DNA of 64,000 bases from Pseudochrobactrum saccharolyticum (GCF_008801715.1 NZ_VZPG01000001.1:372001-436000); one strand, 5' to 3'. Shown: positions 36,984-47,032, counted from the stretch's first letter. The notes: generated by a model from the sequence alone, not told the origin. Made by a program: numbers and translations.

Positions 36984-37981
36984 TGGTTTTTCTCCCCGTT
37001 GCTGTCGAGTGCAGCTTTTGTCGTCCATGCCGTTGCCTGCGGATTACGGCGCTGCTTGAGTGCATTTTTAGCGCGCTCTGCCAGTCCCAAAAGTCCTGTC
37101 GGGCAGAACACCATCAGCACAATCACCAGCACCGCATAGAGCATCAGATAATAGCCCTCGGTAAAGCGCAGAAATTCCGGCGCCAGCACGATGAGGAAAG
37201 CCCCCAGCACCGGCCCGAAGAAAAAGCCAGCACCGCCGACAATTACCATCAGCAGGATTTTAAGCGAGATCGGCAGGCCGAAAGAATGCGGCTCGATATA
37301 TTGGGTGAGCTGCGCAATCAGACCGCCCGCAAGACCGCCATAGGCAGCACCGATAGCAAAGGCCAGCAAGGTCATTTTACGAACATCAACGCCCAGACTA
37401 TTGGCGCGGATCGGATTTTCACGCAGACCTTTAAACGCCCGCCCCCACGGGGAGCGGATAATGCCGTAAAGCGCAAGCGCCGTCAGCACAAACAGGCCAA
37501 GCACGAAATAATAAAACGGCGTGGCCATCATGGTTTTCATGCCGAAAATTTCCGGACGCGGAATACCCGTCAGGCCATAAGTCCCGCCTGTGAGCCATTC
37601 TTCATTGCGCAGCACGAGGATAACCAGCGCATTGAAAGCCAGCGTGACGAAAGCCAGAAAATGATGCTGCACACGCAAAGCCGGATAGCCGAGCAGCAGA
37701 CCAAGCACAAAGCACAGCAGCATTGCCGCAATCAGTGCGAATGGCCATGCAATGCCGGCCATCGTCATCAGTGCTACCGTATAGGCACCCAGCGCCATAA
37801 AACCGGCCTGCGCCAGTGAAATCTGCCCCGCATAGCCGAGTGTCAGGTTAAGCCCCATGGCAGCAATGGAATAGATCAGCCACGACGACAGCACCAGCAG
37901 ACCATAATTGGATTGCGAAAACGGCAGAGCGATCAGAATTGCCAGACCGGCCAGCAGAAAGAGTATTTTGCGAAGGCTCAT
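36980..37981 (-). CDS. livM: branched-chain amino-acid ABC transporter permease LivM
   Basis: Membrane protein of 333 residues with nine or so hydrophobic segments. GYAGQISLAQAGFMALGAY near residue 48 is the LivM signature and GRAFKGLRENPIRANSLGVD is the cytoplasmic loop that contacts the ATPase. A charged C-terminal tail follows PTGLLGLAERA. Start and stop both overlap neighbours by four bases (ATGA), so livH, livM and livG are translationally coupled. Confidence 0.94.
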   Translation of the reverse strand: MSLRKILFLLAGLAILIALPFSQSNYGLLVLSSWLIYSIAAMGLNLTLGYAGQISLAQAGFMALGAYTVALMTMAGIAWPFALIAAMLLCFVLGLLLGYPALRVQHHFLAFVTLAFNALVILVLRNEEWLTGGTYGLTGIPRPEIFGMKTMMATPFYYFVLGLFVLTALALYGIIRSPWGRAFKGLRENPIRANSLGVDVRKMTLLAFAIGAAYGGLAGGLIAQLTQYIEPHSFGLPISLKILLMVIVGGAGFFFGPVLGAFLIVLAPEFLRFTEGYYLMLYAVLVIVLMVFCPTGLLGLAERAKNALKQRRNPQATAWTTKAALDSNGEKNQ

Positions 37982-38856
37982 ATTGTCCGTCCCTCCGCCT
38001 TGCCGAGCAGCCCTTGCGGGCGCACGAGAATAATCACAATCAGCAGGATCAACGGCACTGCCGAGCGATAGGATGCGGAAATATAAGCAGCTGAGAGATT
38101 ATCAATCACGCCGATAAGCAGACCACCGGCCAAGGCACCACGAATCTGGTTAAAGCCGCCGACAATCGCCGCGATAAAGGCGATCAGCCCCAGAGTCTCA
38201 CCATTGGAGAATTTCGCCAGATAGATCGGTGAAATCAGAATGGAGGCCAGCAGAGCCAGCGCACCATTAATTAAAAATGTATAAAGAATCATGCGCTTAA
38301 CCGGCACGCCGAGAATTTCCGCTACCTGTGGGTTTTGCGCTGTTGCCTGCATACAGCGCCCCGTCTTGGTGCCGTTGAGGAAGAATTGCAGCAGTGCCAC
38401 AGTGCCAAGCGAGATCGCCAAAACCGCAATATCCTGCACCGAAATCGCCGCGCCGAAAATATTCAATGTGCGGTCGGTAAACAGCGCCGGAAACGGCATG
38501 GCTTCCGCCGTATAGAATTGTTTGACGCCTTCTTTCAGCAAAATGCCCAGCGCGATTGTCGCAATAACAATCGGCAACACGCCATGCGGCAGCAACGGAT
38601 CAATGATGATACGTTTGAAACCATAGCCCAGAAACAGCAGTGTCAGCACCAGTGCCAGCAAAATGGCAACCGGAAAACTGAGACCTAAAATCTGCGTGCC
38701 TGCCAGCACAAAAAATGCGGGCAGCATGACAAATTCGCCCTGCGCGAAATTGATCGTCTGCGAAGCCTGCCAGAGCAACGTAAAGCCGATTGCCACAAGG
38801 GCATAGATCGAGCCTGTTGCCAGACCCGATACCAGCAACTGAAAGAAAGTAGCCAT
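37978..38856 (-). CDS. livH: branched-chain amino-acid ABC transporter permease LivH
   Basis: Membrane protein of about 292 residues with eight hydrophobic segments. The N-terminal LVSGLATGSIYALVAIGFTL and NFAQGEFVMLPAF are LivH signatures; the coupling loop is GRCMQATAQNPQVAEILGV. The start at 38856 (MATFFQLL) is taken because the frame upstream enters a hairpin; its ribosome site is weak. A hairpin at 38881-38907 and a dispersed repeat separate it from the binding-protein gene. Confidence 0.92.
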   Translation of the reverse strand: MATFFQLLVSGLATGSIYALVAIGFTLLWQASQTINFAQGEFVMLPAFFVLAGTQILGLSFPVAILLALVLTLLFLGYGFKRIIIDPLLPHGVLPIVIATIALGILLKEGVKQFYTAEAMPFPALFTDRTLNIFGAAISVQDIAVLAISLGTVALLQFFLNGTKTGRCMQATAQNPQVAEILGVPVKRMILYTFLINGALALLASILISPIYLAKFSNGETLGLIAFIAAIVGGFNQIRGALAGGLLIGVIDNLSAAYISASYRSAVPLILLIVIILVRPQGLLGKAEGRTI

Positions 38857-38880
38857 CAGGAAAAGTCCGTTTTGCGGGCA

Positions 38881-38907
38881 TATTCCGGCGGGCACCCCGC
38901 CGGAATA
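38881..38907. other. strong hairpin between binding-protein gene and livH
   Basis: TATTCCGGCGGG-CAC-CCCGCCGGAATA, twelve perfect pairs, no T-run. In transporter operons such hairpins after the binding-protein gene keep its mRNA stable and lower expression of the permeases. Confidence 0.65.
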
Positions 38908-38925
38908 CGCAACGACTATTTATTG

Positions 38926-39024
38926 TTACGCATGTCGTTATCGGATCGTAGTGGGATCAGAATTCAGTCCAGTGAACTGAATTCCCCGCGAAGACGGCAT
39001 CCACTTTTCCGCGACATGCGTTAA
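38926..39024. repeat. dispersed repeat family B, copy 1, supplying a stop codon
   Basis: About 99 bases bounded by TTACGCATGTCG and CGACATGCGTTAA, with an inner TCAGTCCAGTGAACTGA palindrome and CCCCGCGAAGACGG. The TAA at 39023-39021 on the minus strand, inside the end arm, is the stop codon of the binding-protein gene. A second copy is at 56340. Confidence 0.8.
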
Positions 39025-40163
39025 AGCTTCGGCAGTGTGGAGACGACAGACTGCTTGCCGTCTTTGACTTCCACAAGGAAGCTCTCACGGTTCACTTCGC
39101 CTTTGTCATCCCATGTGGTTTCCATCAGAATGCCCGGCTCATCGGCAGGGGTGATGGTCAGTCCATGAAGCGTATCAGCAAATGCCTGACGGTCAACTTT
39201 GCCGTTTTTCGTGGTCACATATTTCACGATATAAGCGCCCATATAGGCTTTGATCGCATTGTGATCCGGCTTGTAGCCATATTTGCCTTCGAATTTCTTG
39301 GCAAAATCCTGCACAGCCTGCACCGGGGCATCCGCTGTCAGACCAACATGGCCGCGCACGCCGTTGACCGCATCACCGGCCAGATCAATCACCTTCTGGT
39401 TCATCAGTGTGGTTTCACCAAAGATCGGCTGCTTTACGCCCTGTTTCTGCATTTCTTTCAGCAGACGTGCGCTTTCTTCTTCGTGCAAATAGGCGAAGAT
39501 CACATCGGCATTGCTGTCTTTAAGCTTCACCACGTCAGCGGCAAAGTCCGCCTGACCGACTTCACTGGACACATCGCCGACAAGCTTGATGCCACGCTTG
39601 TCGAGCTCAGCAACAAATGCATCGCGTCCGCCTTTACCGAAATCATTATTGACCCATGCAACGGCAACGGTTTTGGCACTCAATTCATCGGTGAGATATT
39701 TCACCAGTTTCGGCATCGACTGCTGCGCGCCGAAGGATGTGCGGAAAATATAAGGATTGCCGAGATCGGTGATGAATGGTGCTTCCGCACCAGTCAGCTG
39801 CGGCACGCCATTCTGCATGGCAACCATCATATTGACTTTGACCGAGCCGGAATAAATCGGCCCCATAATCACATAAGCGCCGTCGTCAATCGCCTTCTGC
39901 ACCATAGCGCGTGAAGTCGTTGCATCGGTCTGCGTGTCATAGTCTGTGACTTCGAGCTGCTGTCCGAGCACGCCGCCTGCGGCATTGATCTCTTCAACAG
40001 CCAGCTTCAGACCATCACGCCAATTGGTGCCAACGGTCGCGCCTGCGCCGGACAGTTCAATCACGTCTGCGATTTTGATGGTTTCCGCCGCAAAACTCAT
40101 TTGCGGTAATGCTGCCGACAATGCAGCTGCTGCAGTTAAAGCCAGTAAATGTCTTCTGTTCAT
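39021..40163 (-). CDS. branched-chain amino-acid ABC transporter substrate-binding protein
   Basis: Periplasmic binding protein of 380 residues. The real start is the ATG at 40163, with GGGAGG before it; the open frame extends 40 codons further. A signal peptide ends near AQMSFAAET (cleavage about residue 26), then IKIADVIELSGAGA begins the type I periplasmic fold, of the LivJ/Leu-Ile-Val-binding class. It is the first gene of the liv unit, ahead of livHMGF. The specificity may include amides or other amino acids. Its TAA stop codon comes from a dispersed repeat. Confidence 0.93.
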   Translation of the reverse strand: MNRRHLLALTAAAALSAALPQMSFAAETIKIADVIELSGAGATVGTNWRDGLKLAVEEINAAGGVLGQQLEVTDYDTQTDATTSRAMVQKAIDDGAYVIMGPIYSGSVKVNMMVAMQNGVPQLTGAEAPFITDLGNPYIFRTSFGAQQSMPKLVKYLTDELSAKTVAVAWVNNDFGKGGRDAFVAELDKRGIKLVGDVSSEVGQADFAADVVKLKDSNADVIFAYLHEEESARLLKEMQKQGVKQPIFGETTLMNQKVIDLAGDAVNGVRGHVGLTADAPVQAVQDFAKKFEGKYGYKPDHNAIKAYMGAYIVKYVTTKNGKVDRQAFADTLHGLTITPADEPGILMETTWDDKGEVNRESFLVEVKDGKQSVVSTLPKL

Positions 40164-40550
40164 AAACCCCTCCCAAGGCTCCCCGACCGGATGGGATTTC
40201 ATTCTGTCTGCACAATCATTCACATCATTATTGTCAGCACAAAAACAACATATGTTTTTCGCCTTACAGAAATGTATATTCAATGACCGGAGATTTCAGC
40301 CCATCATAATCTGATTTAACGGCTTGTTTGCACAGTTGCAAGCACAGGCTTAACCAATAAAGCCCGATATTTCCGCATTGCCGGAATGCTCAGATTTTAT
40401 CCCCGTAAAACATATATAATTGTCAGTATTTCACCGGCCAAAACTGTCTATGGTGCGGATTGTTTTCAATTCTGCAGAACCGGCGAAAACCATATCTGCC
40501 GGTTTCTGAAATATCCGTCAGTCATTCAATAAAACAGGGGAGCGCAAGTG
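40164..40550. other. intergenic, divergent promoter region
   Basis: 387 bases between the liv binding-protein and IalB-family genes, AT-rich, with promoters expected for both. I see no RNA, riboswitch or coding sequence. A TTGC-N6-GCAA dyad lies near 40330-40343. Confidence 0.45.
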
Positions 40551-41090
40551 ATGAGTAACAAAAACATCCTCAGAATAATAACCGGAACCACACTCTGTCT
40601 GGCACTGCATATTGCATCCGTATCCGCTGCCACCGGATTACCCGGCGGGGCATCATCACTCTATGAAACTTACGGCAACTGGACAGTTTCCTGCCTTGTA
40701 CAAAAGCAGGATGAAGCGCAAAAAGTCCTCTGTTCCATGTCCCAGCAACAGGTTGATGATAAAAGACAGCGTGCTCTTGCCGTTGAGATTAGCCCTGACA
40801 AAAGCGGTGCATCCGGCGCATTTATTCTGCCATTTGGCCTCAATTTCAGCGCCGGAATGGTTTTGCAGATTGATGAAACAGCTACTGACAAACCTGTCGC
40901 ATTCTCAACCTGCCTGCCTGCCGGTTGCATTGTACCCGCCAGTTTTAATGCTGCGAAGACAGATGCTTTAAGTAAGGGGCAGAACCTGTCTGTCCTCATA
41001 CAATCTGCAGACGGGAAAGACCTTAAACTTACAGTTCCGCTGGATGGCTTTGCTTCCGCTATAAAACGCACCAGAGAATTGCTGAAATAA
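40551..41090 (+). CDS. invasion-associated locus B (IalB) family protein
   Basis: Exported protein of 179 residues with a signal peptide (cleavage near VSAATG, residue 27) and the IalB domain: YGNWTVSC at the start, CSMSQQQV, and CLPAGCIVPASF with its pair of cysteines, which probably form a disulfide. The family is named after a Bartonella protein needed for red-cell entry but is common in free-living relatives, where its role is unknown. AGGGGAG precedes the tandem GTG-ATG at 40548/40551; the ATG is preferred. Confidence 0.9.
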   Translation: MSNKNILRIITGTTLCLALHIASVSAATGLPGGASSLYETYGNWTVSCLVQKQDEAQKVLCSMSQQQVDDKRQRALAVEISPDKSGASGAFILPFGLNFSAGMVLQIDETATDKPVAFSTCLPAGCIVPASFNAAKTDALSKGQNLSVLIQSADGKDLKLTVPLDGFASAIKRTRELLK

Positions 41091-41115
41091 GTATCCGCTC
41101 ATAATACAAAACAAA

Positions 41116-41140
41116 AAAGCTCCGGCGAACCGGAGCTTTT
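41116..41140. terminator. bidirectional terminator
   Basis: AAAGCTCCGG-CGAA-CCGGAGCTTTT between the IalB gene and the end of the convergent sugar-transporter operon; T-runs on both strands. Confidence 0.88.
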
Positions 41141-41159
41141 CTTTTAGGTACAGACCCGA

Positions 41160-42104
41160 TTAGTATGGTGAATCAGGGAAGTAGAATTCCTGTGCATTGT
41201 CCTTGGTGACAAGGGTTGCATCCAGAATATAGCGTCCGCGTACCGGCACCTGATCGTAGAAATTGGCAACGGTCAGTTCCATTGCAGTTGCAATCATTGC
41301 TGGCGGATAGAGTACATCTACCGGCACCATTGCATCGCCGTCAGCAACCTTTTTGATCATTTCTTTCATGCCGGCACCGCCGACAACCATTTTAATATCT
41401 GTACGTTTGGCCTGCTGAATGGCTTCAAGAGCACCAACGCTCATATCGTCATCCTGCGTCCAGACCGCATCGATCTTCGGATATTTGACCAGATAATCCT
41501 GCATCACTTTAAAGGCGTCATCGCGCGACCAGTTACCGAACTGCTTGTCCAGCACCTTGATGTCGCTGCCGGCCACTGCGCCGTCAAAACCCTTCTGGCG
41601 TTCTTCATCAATCACAATCGGCAGGCCGCGGATAACCACGACATCGCCTTTGCCAAGCGTATCTTTCAGATACTGACCGGCAACGCGGCCGAGTTCTTCA
41701 TTATTACCGGCAACATAAAGATCCTGAATGGACTGGTCAGACAATGCGCGGTCAACAACGGTAACGAAAATGCCCTTATCCTTCACCTGACGGATCGGAT
41801 CGGTCAGCTCATCAGAATTGTGCGGCAGTGTTACCAGCGCATCCATGCCCTGCGTGGTCAGATCTTCCAGAGCATTGGCCTGCGAAGCGCCGTCCGGCGA
41901 GGTTTTGATGACAATTTTCAGACCCGGATGGCTCTTCTCCAGAACCGCTTTAGCCCGTTCTGCGTGATAGACAACGCCACCTGTCCAGCCGTGGTCAGCC
42001 GCCGGTATCGACACGGCAATCGTGACTTTCTTTTCTTCCTGTGCCTGAGCCGCTGTCCCGAACAGGGCAGCAGCACAAACAGCACCTAACAGAATATTTT
42101 TCAT
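41160..42104 (-). CDS. sugar ABC transporter substrate-binding protein (RbsB-like)
   Basis: Periplasmic protein of 314 residues. The ATG at 42104 has GGGAGTG before it and opens a signal peptide ending AAQAQEE (cleavage near residue 21). The rest is a type I periplasmic binding fold (peripla_BP_4) with VTIAVSIPAADHGWTGG, ending in a strand-rich C-lobe. The nearest known ligands of the group are ribose, xylose and related monosaccharides. It is the last gene in the operon, unusual for an abundantly needed binding protein, and is separated from the permease by about 100 bases that may hold its own ribosome site and promoter. Confidence 0.9.
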   Translation of the reverse strand: MKNILLGAVCAAALFGTAAQAQEEKKVTIAVSIPAADHGWTGGVVYHAERAKAVLEKSHPGLKIVIKTSPDGASQANALEDLTTQGMDALVTLPHNSDELTDPIRQVKDKGIFVTVVDRALSDQSIQDLYVAGNNEELGRVAGQYLKDTLGKGDVVVIRGLPIVIDEERQKGFDGAVAGSDIKVLDKQFGNWSRDDAFKVMQDYLVKYPKIDAVWTQDDDMSVGALEAIQQAKRTDIKMVVGGAGMKEMIKKVADGDAMVPVDVLYPPAMIATAMELTVANFYDQVPVRGRYILDATLVTKDNAQEFYFPDSPY

Positions 42105-42207
42105 GGTCTCACTCCCTGATATTTGGCCTGACGACACGGCGGTCCGGCCTCCCCTCCGCCGCTTTGCGACAGCGGAGCCACAGCCCCGCCGCCAAGTACA
42201 TCTGCAA

Positions 42208-43221
42208 TTACTGACGCCGCGACAATGACCGCTGCACCAGCATTGCAATAATGATAATCGCGCCCTGCACCGCCCCGATCAGATATTCACTGACCAGATC
42301 AGACAGAACCATAATATTACCGACAACCTCCAGAATGAGTGCACCGCAAACAGTGCCCCAGATACGGCCAACACCGCCACGCAAGGCTGTGCCGCCAATC
42401 ACCACTGCGGTAATTGCCTGCAATTCCCACATCAGACCTGTGGTCGGCGTGGCTGCGCCCAGACGCGGAATGTAAATCAGAATAGCGATGGCAACGCAGA
42501 TGCCCTGAATGACAAAAGCCATTGTGCGCACGCGGTTAACCGGAATGCCGGAATAACGCGCCACATCCTGATTGGAACCAACCGCGATAATATGGCGGCC
42601 AAAAGCTGTGCGGTAGAGTATGAAAGATGCAATCAGCGCCACAACAATGATTGCAACAATTGGCACCGGAACACCCAGAATATTGCCGAAATAAACCGGA
42701 CGATAGGCTGCCCGCAGCTCCTGCGATTTCATGGCAATGGAACCGCCCTCAGCCAGATAGATTGTGAGTGCGCGGAAAATCCCCATTGTGCCGAGTGTAA
42801 CGATAAATGGTTCGATACGTCCGAGTGTGGTGGTGACGCCGTTGGCCAGTCCGCAAAGCGCGCCGACAACAATGGCAATACAGGCAGCCACCAGCAACAT
42901 CGGCAGAATGCCGGTGATGATGCCGGAATTCATGAACATGATCGTAACAGCGGCGACAAAGGCAGACATCGAGCCGACAGACAGATCAAGCCCGCCGGAT
43001 GAAATCACAAAGGTCGCGCCGATAGCAATAATCGCAATGAAGGCACTGCGTGTTGCAATATTCAGCAGATTGTCCACGCCGATGAAATTGGAATTCACCA
43101 GCGTTCCAAAGACCAGCAGAGCCGCCAATGCCACGAAAGGGGCAACAGCACGCAAATCCATATCCTGCCAGAAGCGGCGTTCTGTTGTATTTTGCGGAGT
43201 GGTTTTAGCCTGTTCTGTCAT
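42208..43221 (-). CDS. sugar ABC transporter permease (RbsC-like)
   Basis: Membrane protein of 337 residues with eight to ten hydrophobic segments. The N-terminal domain has GGLDLSVGSMSAFVAA, the EAA-like region GLANGVTTTLGRIEPFIVTLGT, and the C-terminal TALRGGVGRIWGT, all typical of the BPD_transp_2 ribose/xylose permease group. Its ATG overlaps the ATPase stop codon by four bases (ATGA), so the two are coupled. Confidence 0.93.
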   Translation of the reverse strand: MTEQAKTTPQNTTERRFWQDMDLRAVAPFVALAALLVFGTLVNSNFIGVDNLLNIATRSAFIAIIAIGATFVISSGGLDLSVGSMSAFVAAVTIMFMNSGIITGILPMLLVAACIAIVVGALCGLANGVTTTLGRIEPFIVTLGTMGIFRALTIYLAEGGSIAMKSQELRAAYRPVYFGNILGVPVPIVAIIVVALIASFILYRTAFGRHIIAVGSNQDVARYSGIPVNRVRTMAFVIQGICVAIAILIYIPRLGAATPTTGLMWELQAITAVVIGGTALRGGVGRIWGTVCGALILEVVGNIMVLSDLVSEYLIGAVQGAIIIIAMLVQRSLSRRQ

Positions 43222-44756
43222 AGCGCCTCTGCAAAAATTGCAGCCTCAGAAGATGTGACACCGGTAGCGTGCACAACAATTTCATTCTCTGTCATTTTGT
43301 CTCCGCTGAGTTCCGCAACGATACGGCCATTGCGCATCACCAAAGCACGGTGACACAGGCCGATCAGCTCCGGCATTTCCGAAGAAATCACGATAACGGC
43401 TTTGCCCTGCGCGGCCAGCTCGGCAATAAAACGGTAAATCTGCTCTTTGGTACCAATGTCGATACCGCGTGTCGGTTCATCAATGATCACAATATCCGGC
43501 TCGAGCAGCATCATTTTTGCCAACAGCAATTTCTGCTGATTACCGCCTGAAAGCTGTCCGGCGAGAAGGTCAGGATTACGGGTGCGGATATCAAAGTCCC
43601 CGATTGCCTTTTCCAATGCTGCAGCCTCGGCAGTGCGGTTGATCTGCAAGCCTGAAAACTGGCTTAAAGCAGCCAATGTCAGATTGGTGCGCAGGTTTTG
43701 TGCCAGCAACAACCCTTTGCCCTTGCGGTCTTCACTCAGGTAAACAAGTCCGGCATCCATGCTCTCACGGGCATTATGAAAGCGCCGTGCGGTTCCGTTG
43801 ACACGCACAGTACCATGCGCATGACGCAAGCCCACCACGCCCTCGCAAAGCTCAGTGCGACCCGCGCCGATCAGCCCTGCAAAACCGAGTATTTCACCTT
43901 TATGCAGCGTAAAGCCACAATTGCTCGCATAACCCGGAACGGTAAAATCCGAGACTTCCAGCACCGGCGTTTTGACCTGCGGGATGACACGTTCCGGATA
44001 AAGCTGGGACATATCCCGCCCGACCATCAGCTGTGCCATATCCAGAGGCTCCAGCCCTTCCGCCTCACGTGTTGTAATCATCTGCCCGTCGCGCAGCACT
44101 GTCACGCGATCGGCAATGGCTTTCACCTCCGGCAAGCGGTGCGAAATATACAAAATCGCAGCACCGCGATTACGGATAGCCATGATGACTTTGAGCAAAG
44201 CCTCAGTTTCAACCGGCGTCAGCGACGCAGTCGGCTCATCAAAAATCACCAGCCTGTGCGGCACCAGCAAAGCACGGGCAATCTGCACCAGCTGACGCTG
44301 TGCAATCGACAATTGCTCAACACGGGTTGTCGGATCGATATCAGCACCGAGATCTGCAACTGCCGCTCTGGCCTGCGCATTCATGGCGCGGTCATTCAGC
44401 ATCAGACCTTTGCGCTGCTCGCGACCGAGGAAAATATTCTGTGCAACAGTCATATCCGGTGCCAGCAAAATCTCCTGATGCACCAGCACAATACCGCGAT
44501 GTTCCGCATCTACCGGCCCTGACAGCACAACCGGCTGCCCATCAATAAAGATTGTGCCTTTGCTCGGACTTAAATGTCCGGCCAGCAGTTTCATCAGTGT
44601 TGACTTACCGGCACCGTTCTCGCCGATCACCGTGTGGATTTCACCCTCACGGATATCCAGCGTAATTTCGCGCAGCACTTCCACCGGTCCAAAACTTTTG
44701 GCCAGTCCCTCAACACGCATAAAAGGTGGTTTGCTGCTCGTCTCTCGTTCTGTCAT
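43218..44756 (-). CDS. sugar ABC transporter double ATPase (RbsA/MglA-like)
   Basis: Protein of 512 residues with two ABC domains. The first has Walker A GENGAGKST, signature LSIAQRQLVQIARAL and Walker B LVIFDEPTASL; the second has a degenerate Walker A region (GLIGAGRTE) and signature LSGGNQQKLLLAKMM, as usual for RbsA/XylG proteins. Its ATG overlaps the oxidoreductase stop codon by four bases and its own stop overlaps the permease start, which ties it into the operon. Confidence 0.94.
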   Translation of the reverse strand: MTERETSSKPPFMRVEGLAKSFGPVEVLREITLDIREGEIHTVIGENGAGKSTLMKLLAGHLSPSKGTIFIDGQPVVLSGPVDAEHRGIVLVHQEILLAPDMTVAQNIFLGREQRKGLMLNDRAMNAQARAAVADLGADIDPTTRVEQLSIAQRQLVQIARALLVPHRLVIFDEPTASLTPVETEALLKVIMAIRNRGAAILYISHRLPEVKAIADRVTVLRDGQMITTREAEGLEPLDMAQLMVGRDMSQLYPERVIPQVKTPVLEVSDFTVPGYASNCGFTLHKGEILGFAGLIGAGRTELCEGVVGLRHAHGTVRVNGTARRFHNARESMDAGLVYLSEDRKGKGLLLAQNLRTNLTLAALSQFSGLQINRTAEAAALEKAIGDFDIRTRNPDLLAGQLSGGNQQKLLLAKMMLLEPDIVIIDEPTRGIDIGTKEQIYRFIAELAAQGKAVIVISSEMPELIGLCHRALVMRNGRIVAELSGDKMTENEIVVHATGVTSSEAAIFAEAL

Positions 44757-45907
44757 CGCAAATTTGTCCAGACATTGCCCGCTTTGGATGAAGCCACAGA
44801 AGCTTCAATAAAGCGCATTCCTTCAAGCCCGTCTTCAACAGTGGGATACAACACTGCCGCATCCGGTTTTTCACCATTGCGCGCTGCACGGATAGCGCGT
44901 GCTGCTTCCGTGTAAATCGTGGCAAAACCTTCGAGATAACCTTCCGGATGCCCGCCCGGAATACGGGTAACTCGAGCAGCTGAGGCACCGGCTCCGGCAC
45001 CGCCACGAGTGATGAGTTGCTTCGGCTCGCCAAAACGCGTGAACCACAGATAATTCGGATCAGACTGCGACCATTCCAGCCCGCCTTTGCTGCCATAGAC
45101 GCGCAGTTTCAGCCCGTTTTCATTGCCGACGGCAACCTGACTTGCCCATAACATGCCACGCGCGCCGCCTTTGTAGCGCAGCATAATCTGCACATCATCG
45201 TCCAGCGCCCGCCCCTCAACAAAACTGGTCAGCTGTGCCAGCACTGCCTCGGCTTCAAGACCGCTGACAAATCCGGCCAGATGATAGGCATGGGTGCCGA
45301 TATCACCGATTGCGCCACCGGCTCCGGAGCGTTTCGGATCTGTGCGCCATTCAGCCTGTTTATTACCGCTCAGCTCACTGCGCTCTGTCAGCCAGTCCTG
45401 CGCATATTCGGCCTGCACAACACGGATATCGCCCAGATCACCATTGGCCACCATTTCCCGCGCCTGCCGGATCATCGGATAGCCACTGTAATTATGGGTC
45501 AGCACAAAGATTTTGCCGGATTGCTGAACAGCTTCAACCAGTTGCTCGGCTTCAGAAACTGTTGTTGTCAGCGGCTTGTCGCAAATCACGTGAATGCCTG
45601 CAGCCAGAAAAGCCCGGGCAGCTGCGCCATGCAGATGGTTTGGCGTGACTATAGCCACAGCCTCAATCCCATCCGGCCTTTTGCTTTCCGCCAGTGCCAT
45701 TTCTTCATAAGACGCATAGGAGCGCTCAGACGAAATACCCAGCTCTTGCGCAGAAGCACCGGCGCGTGCCGGATCAGATGAAAGCGCACCGGCGACCAGT
45801 TCATACTGATCGTCAATCCGCGCTGCAATGCGATGCACCGCGCCGATAAAAGCGCCCTGCCCGCCGCCGACCATGCCAAGTCTGATACGATGTGCTGCGT
45901 TTCCCAT
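44753..45907 (-). CDS. Gfo/Idh/MocA-family oxidoreductase
   Basis: Protein of 384 residues with an N-terminal NAD(P) fold ([17 protein letters not shown]) and the C-terminal alpha/beta domain of the family. ICDKPLTT near residue 95 carries the EKP-type lysine (here DKP) that helps catalysis, and [17 protein letters not shown] holds the second active-site part. Such enzymes oxidise or reduce a ring hydroxyl of a sugar, inositol or glycoside. GGGAGG precedes the ATG. It lies 11 bases after the isomerase/epimerase gene; that pairing recalls the E. coli ycjS-ycjR pair, which handles 3-keto-glycosides. Confidence 0.9.
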   Translation of the reverse strand: MGNAAHRIRLGMVGGGQGAFIGAVHRIAARIDDQYELVAGALSSDPARAGASAQELGISSERSYASYEEMALAESKRPDGIEAVAIVTPNHLHGAAARAFLAAGIHVICDKPLTTTVSEAEQLVEAVQQSGKIFVLTHNYSGYPMIRQAREMVANGDLGDIRVVQAEYAQDWLTERSELSGNKQAEWRTDPKRSGAGGAIGDIGTHAYHLAGFVSGLEAEAVLAQLTSFVEGRALDDDVQIMLRYKGGARGMLWASQVAVGNENGLKLRVYGSKGGLEWSQSDPNYLWFTRFGEPKQLITRGGAGAGASAARVTRIPGGHPEGYLEGFATIYTEAARAIRAARNGEKPDAAVLYPTVEDGLEGMRFIEASVASSKAGNVWTNLR

Positions 45908-45918
45908 AGCCGCCTCCC

Positions 45919-46974
45919 TTAGCTCAGACCGAGCATTTTACGGTTTGCCGCATCATCAGTGCCCGCATCGGCAAAATCATCAAAAGCACGCTCTGTAACG
46001 CGGATAATATGGTGGCGGATAAATTCCGCACCTTCCCGCGCACCGTCTTCAGGATGCTTCAATGCGCATTCCCATTCAAGCACTGCCCAGCTGTCGAAGT
46101 CATGCGTTGTCAGTTTCGAGAAAATACCGCCGAAATCGACCTGCCCGTCACCCAATGAGCGGAAACGGCCTGCGCGGTTCACCCAGCTCTGAAAACCGCC
46201 ATAAACGCCCTGCCGTCCGGTCGGATTAAATTCCGCATCCTTGACATGGAACGCTTTGATACGTTCGTGATAAATATCAATGAAATCAAGGTAATCGAGC
46301 TGCTGCAGTACGAAATGCGACGGATCATACAGGATATTAGCGCGGGTATGATTTTTCACCCGACCCAGAAACATCTCATAGGAAATACCGTCATGCAGGT
46401 CTTCCCCCGGATGCAGCTCATAGCAAACATCCACACCGTTTTCGTCAGCATAATTGAGCAGCGGTGTCCAGCGCTGTGCAAGCTCATCAAAAGCTGTCTC
46501 AACAAGACCGGCAGGGCGCTGTGGCCACGGATAAACATAGGGCCATGCCAGCGCACCGGAGAAGGATGCCATCGCATTCAGACCAAGATGTTTGGAAGCC
46601 CGCAGCGCGCGGCGCACCTGATCTTCCGCCCATGCCCGACGTGCCTGCGGATTGCCGCGTACTTCCTCATCGGCAAAGCCGTCAAAGGCTGCATCATAGG
46701 CCGGATGCACCGCAACAAGCTGCCCTTGCAAATGCGTTGAAAGCTCGGTGATCTCCAAGCCGTTATCAGCGGCGATGCCTTTGATTTCATCGCAATAGGT
46801 TTGCGAATCCGATGCTTTTTTAAGATCGAACAGGCGCTTATCCCATGTCGGAATCTGCACGCCTTTATAGCCCAGCGAGGCTGCCCATTTGCAGATATTC
46901 TCAAAGGAGTTAAACGGTGCCGCATCTCCCGCAAACTGCGCCAGAAATATCGCCGGTCCTTTAATCGTTTTCAT
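45919..46974 (-). CDS. sugar phosphate isomerase/epimerase (AP-endonuclease-2 TIM barrel)
   Basis: About 351 residues with the TIM-barrel fold shared by xylose isomerase, IolE and YcjR. Metal ligands can be placed in YELHPGEDL, NILYDPSHF, AFHVKDAEF and VLEWECAL near the end. The frame extends far upstream, but GGGAG lies just before two adjacent ATGs at 46977 and 46974; the second has the better spacing. It sits between xylA and the oxidoreductase in one operon, with 58 bases from the xylA stop. Substrate unknown. Confidence 0.88.
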   Translation of the reverse strand: MKTIKGPAIFLAQFAGDAAPFNSFENICKWAASLGYKGVQIPTWDKRLFDLKKASDSQTYCDEIKGIAADNGLEITELSTHLQGQLVAVHPAYDAAFDGFADEEVRGNPQARRAWAEDQVRRALRASKHLGLNAMASFSGALAWPYVYPWPQRPAGLVETAFDELAQRWTPLLNYADENGVDVCYELHPGEDLHDGISYEMFLGRVKNHTRANILYDPSHFVLQQLDYLDFIDIYHERIKAFHVKDAEFNPTGRQGVYGGFQSWVNRAGRFRSLGDGQVDFGGIFSKLTTHDFDSWAVLEWECALKHPEDGAREGAEFIRHHIIRVTERAFDDFADAGTDDAANRKMLGLS

Positions 46975-47032
46975 CATCCCACTCCCGAATTTTCTGTATC
47001 GTTTCTGATGTTCGCCGTTGCCAGAAGTGCAA

